From Bacillus sp. FJAT-27445 (GTDB lineage Bacteria > Bacillota > Bacilli > Bacillales > Cytobacillaceae), in assembly GCF_001510665.1 (NCBI RefSeq), contig NZ_LMTI01000001.1, forward strand, positions 1-35,357: a DNA stretch of 35,357 nucleotides. The letters are read 5' to 3'. Positions 34,648 through 35,357 of the stretch are shown one piece after another. The notes below the pieces were generated by a model that saw nothing but the letters and a program-made list of their open reading frames with translations, was not told where the DNA came from and made no database searches. Within the stretch, counting starts at the first letter, position 1. Every line of letters starts with the position of its first letter. Position numbers and translations under genes: made by a program.

Positions 34648-34947
34648 ATGGAGCAATTCGAAAAGCTTTATGACGAACATGAAAATGTCAAGGTTCGTTT
34701 CACTGGCTTCACTACTGAAAATTCCCGCTATGATTTTGGTGTCATCTATTCCTCATTGTTTTTCGGAAAACCCCTTGTCGTTTGCATGCAAACCGGCCGA
34801 TCAACTCTCCTCGATCCCAAAGACCTGGATGATATAAACCATTTGCAACATGTTTTTCGAATTAGTGATGAAGAACAGGCAAGTGAGCTGGTCGATTTCT
34901 TTACCGAAATCCTTCCGTCCGTCCCATTTTCAACTCAATATGATTAA
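34648..34947 (+). CDS. DUF3055 (SAV0927-like) family protein
   Basis: 99 aa, soluble. The stretch EQFEKLYDEHENVKVRFTGFTTENSRYDFGVIYSSLFFGKPLVVCM and the pattern GRSTLLDPKDLDD then FRISDEEQASELVDFF fit this small Firmicute family of unknown function. ATG 34648 has TAGGAGGAG just upstream; the reading frame extends before the promoter and that part is not translated. A perfect terminator follows at 34978. Confidence 0.85.
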   Translation: MEQFEKLYDEHENVKVRFTGFTTENSRYDFGVIYSSLFFGKPLVVCMQTGRSTLLDPKDLDDINHLQHVFRISDEEQASELVDFFTEILPSVPFSTQYD

Positions 34948-34977
34948 AGGAGGCAGGCCAATAATAACGCCTGCTCA

Positions 34978-35024
34978 GACTGTAGACAAACCCGAAGAGT
35001 TTCGGGTTTCCTACAGTCTTTTTT
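34978..35024 (+). terminator. Rho-independent terminator
   Basis: A long imperfect stem: GACTGTAG (34978-34985) with CTACAGTC, and inside it AAACCCGAA with TTTCGGGTTT. A TTTTTT tract follows. It ends the DUF3055 gene. Confidence 0.92.
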
Positions 35025-35065
35025 AATTTTAAATATTAATTGAAATCAATGCGTCTAGATTTCCA

Positions 35066-35160
35066 TTCCGGGGGGACGCTTTCCGCGGGCGGGGCCGAGC
35101 CGCTTCCCTCGCTACGCTCAGTCCAGGGTCTCGACTTTCCCGCTATTACCGCAGGACATA
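35066..35160. repeat. GC-rich dispersed Bacillaceae repeat element
   Basis: The stretch beginning CCATTCCGGGGGGACGC (35064 on) and including TTTCCGCGGGCGGGGCCGAG and TCGCTACGCTC has the look of the widely dispersed Bacillus intergenic repeat that contains GGGGACGCTTTCCGCGGGCGG. It is much richer in G+C than its surroundings. It appears to be incomplete or diverged in its 3' half. No coding is seen here. Confidence 0.6.
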
Positions 35161-35181
35161 CAGCTTCCCCGAATAAGCTTT

Positions 35182-35357
35182 GCACGAAGGAAATGCGATA
35201 GCACAAAGGATGGCTTCCTTGAACTTACATGGCACGAAATTATGCGGTAGCACAAGGAAAGCTTCCAAGAATAATCCTCGCACGAAATTATGGGGTAGCA
35301 CCAAGGAAAAACATCCGTGAATAATCCTCGCACGAAATTATGCGGTAGCATAATTGA
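35182..35357. repeat. Tandem repeat, units of 48-50 bp, running off the edge
   Basis: GCACGAA recurs at 35182, 35232, 35280 and 35330 (spacings 50, 48 and 50). The core GCACGAAATTATGCGGTAGCA is well kept in copies 2 and 4, has one change in copy 3, and is diverged in copy 1. Between cores lie AAGGAAA-type and AATAATCCTC segments that are also shared. At least four units are present, and the array continues past the window. The unit is not a multiple of three, so it is not a coding repeat. No CRISPR-like unique spacers are evident. Confidence 0.75.

Noticed and set aside
35118-35351. 77-aa minus-strand frame over the tandem repeats
   Set aside because: The repeat unit is not a multiple of three and the protein has no consistent repeat; it is an open frame by chance.
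35182-35357. CRISPR-like array at the right edge
   Set aside because: The inter-core segments are themselves similar, repeat lengths vary, and there are no unique spacers or cas genes.

Overview
The window looks like the chromosome of a moderate-GC, endospore-forming Bacillaceae species (Firmicutes). It is not B. subtilis itself. The evidence is strong AGGAGG-type ribosome binding sites, frequent GTG and TTG starts, Rho-independent terminators after most genes, and gene content and order that follow the B. subtilis ykwC - ykyB - ykuE - fadH - ykuJ - ykuL - ccpC - ykuU - ykuV and ktrC - rnjA - rpoY - def - ykyA - pdhABCD blocks. Ortholog names were assigned from memory of the B. subtilis proteins; no search was run.

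Layout. 1-6.7 kb: an unrecognised lipoprotein, the YkwC dehydrogenase, an orphan 121-aa protein, a patA aminotransferase that has lost its middle, an Atg22/UMF1-type MFS transporter, YkyB, and a PadR-regulator/MFS-exporter operon. 6.9-13.4 kb: a PAS-PAS-GGDEF-EAL protein, the Tat-exported phosphoesterase YkuE, FadH (2,4-dienoyl-CoA reductase), a C39-type lipoprotein peptidase, a secreted protein of unknown function, and YkuJ. 13.5-18 kb: the CBS protein YkuL (DarB/CbpB), a 14-TM drug-efflux transporter, CcpC, a decayed gene remnant, then the thiol-redox pair YkuU (2-Cys peroxiredoxin) and YkuV (thioredoxin-like). 18-22.4 kb: a DUF4349 lipoprotein, a cytochrome bd-type quinol oxidase (cydAB, YthAB-like) behind a Rex-like site, and KtrC, the K+-channel gating subunit. 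22.4-26.7 kb: rnjA-rpoY on the minus strand, a 23-codon cationic mini-gene upstream of them, a DMT transporter, peptide deformylase and a YjcZ-family small protein. 26.9-33.1 kb: ykyA and the complete pyruvate dehydrogenase operon pdhABCD behind a leader of about 300 bases. 33.1-35.4 kb: a small lipoprotein, a small membrane protein, two conserved Bacillaceae proteins of unknown function, and a repeat-rich end.

How it fits together: most of the window is housekeeping for aerobic carbon and energy metabolism (pyruvate dehydrogenase, bd oxidase, CcpC, FadH), thiol and peroxide defence, RNA turnover, and nucleotide second messengers (a GGDEF-EAL protein; two homologues of known c-di-AMP receptors, KtrC and YkuL). 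No prophage, IS element, CRISPR array, rRNA or tRNA was seen. The most unusual items are a 23-aa amphipathic, highly cationic peptide gene next to rpoY-rnjA, an in-frame internal deletion of patA, a 46-bp inverted repeat on the ykuU promoter, a decayed lipoprotein-like fragment after ccpC, the structured pdhA leader, and a 48-50-bp tandem repeat at the right edge.
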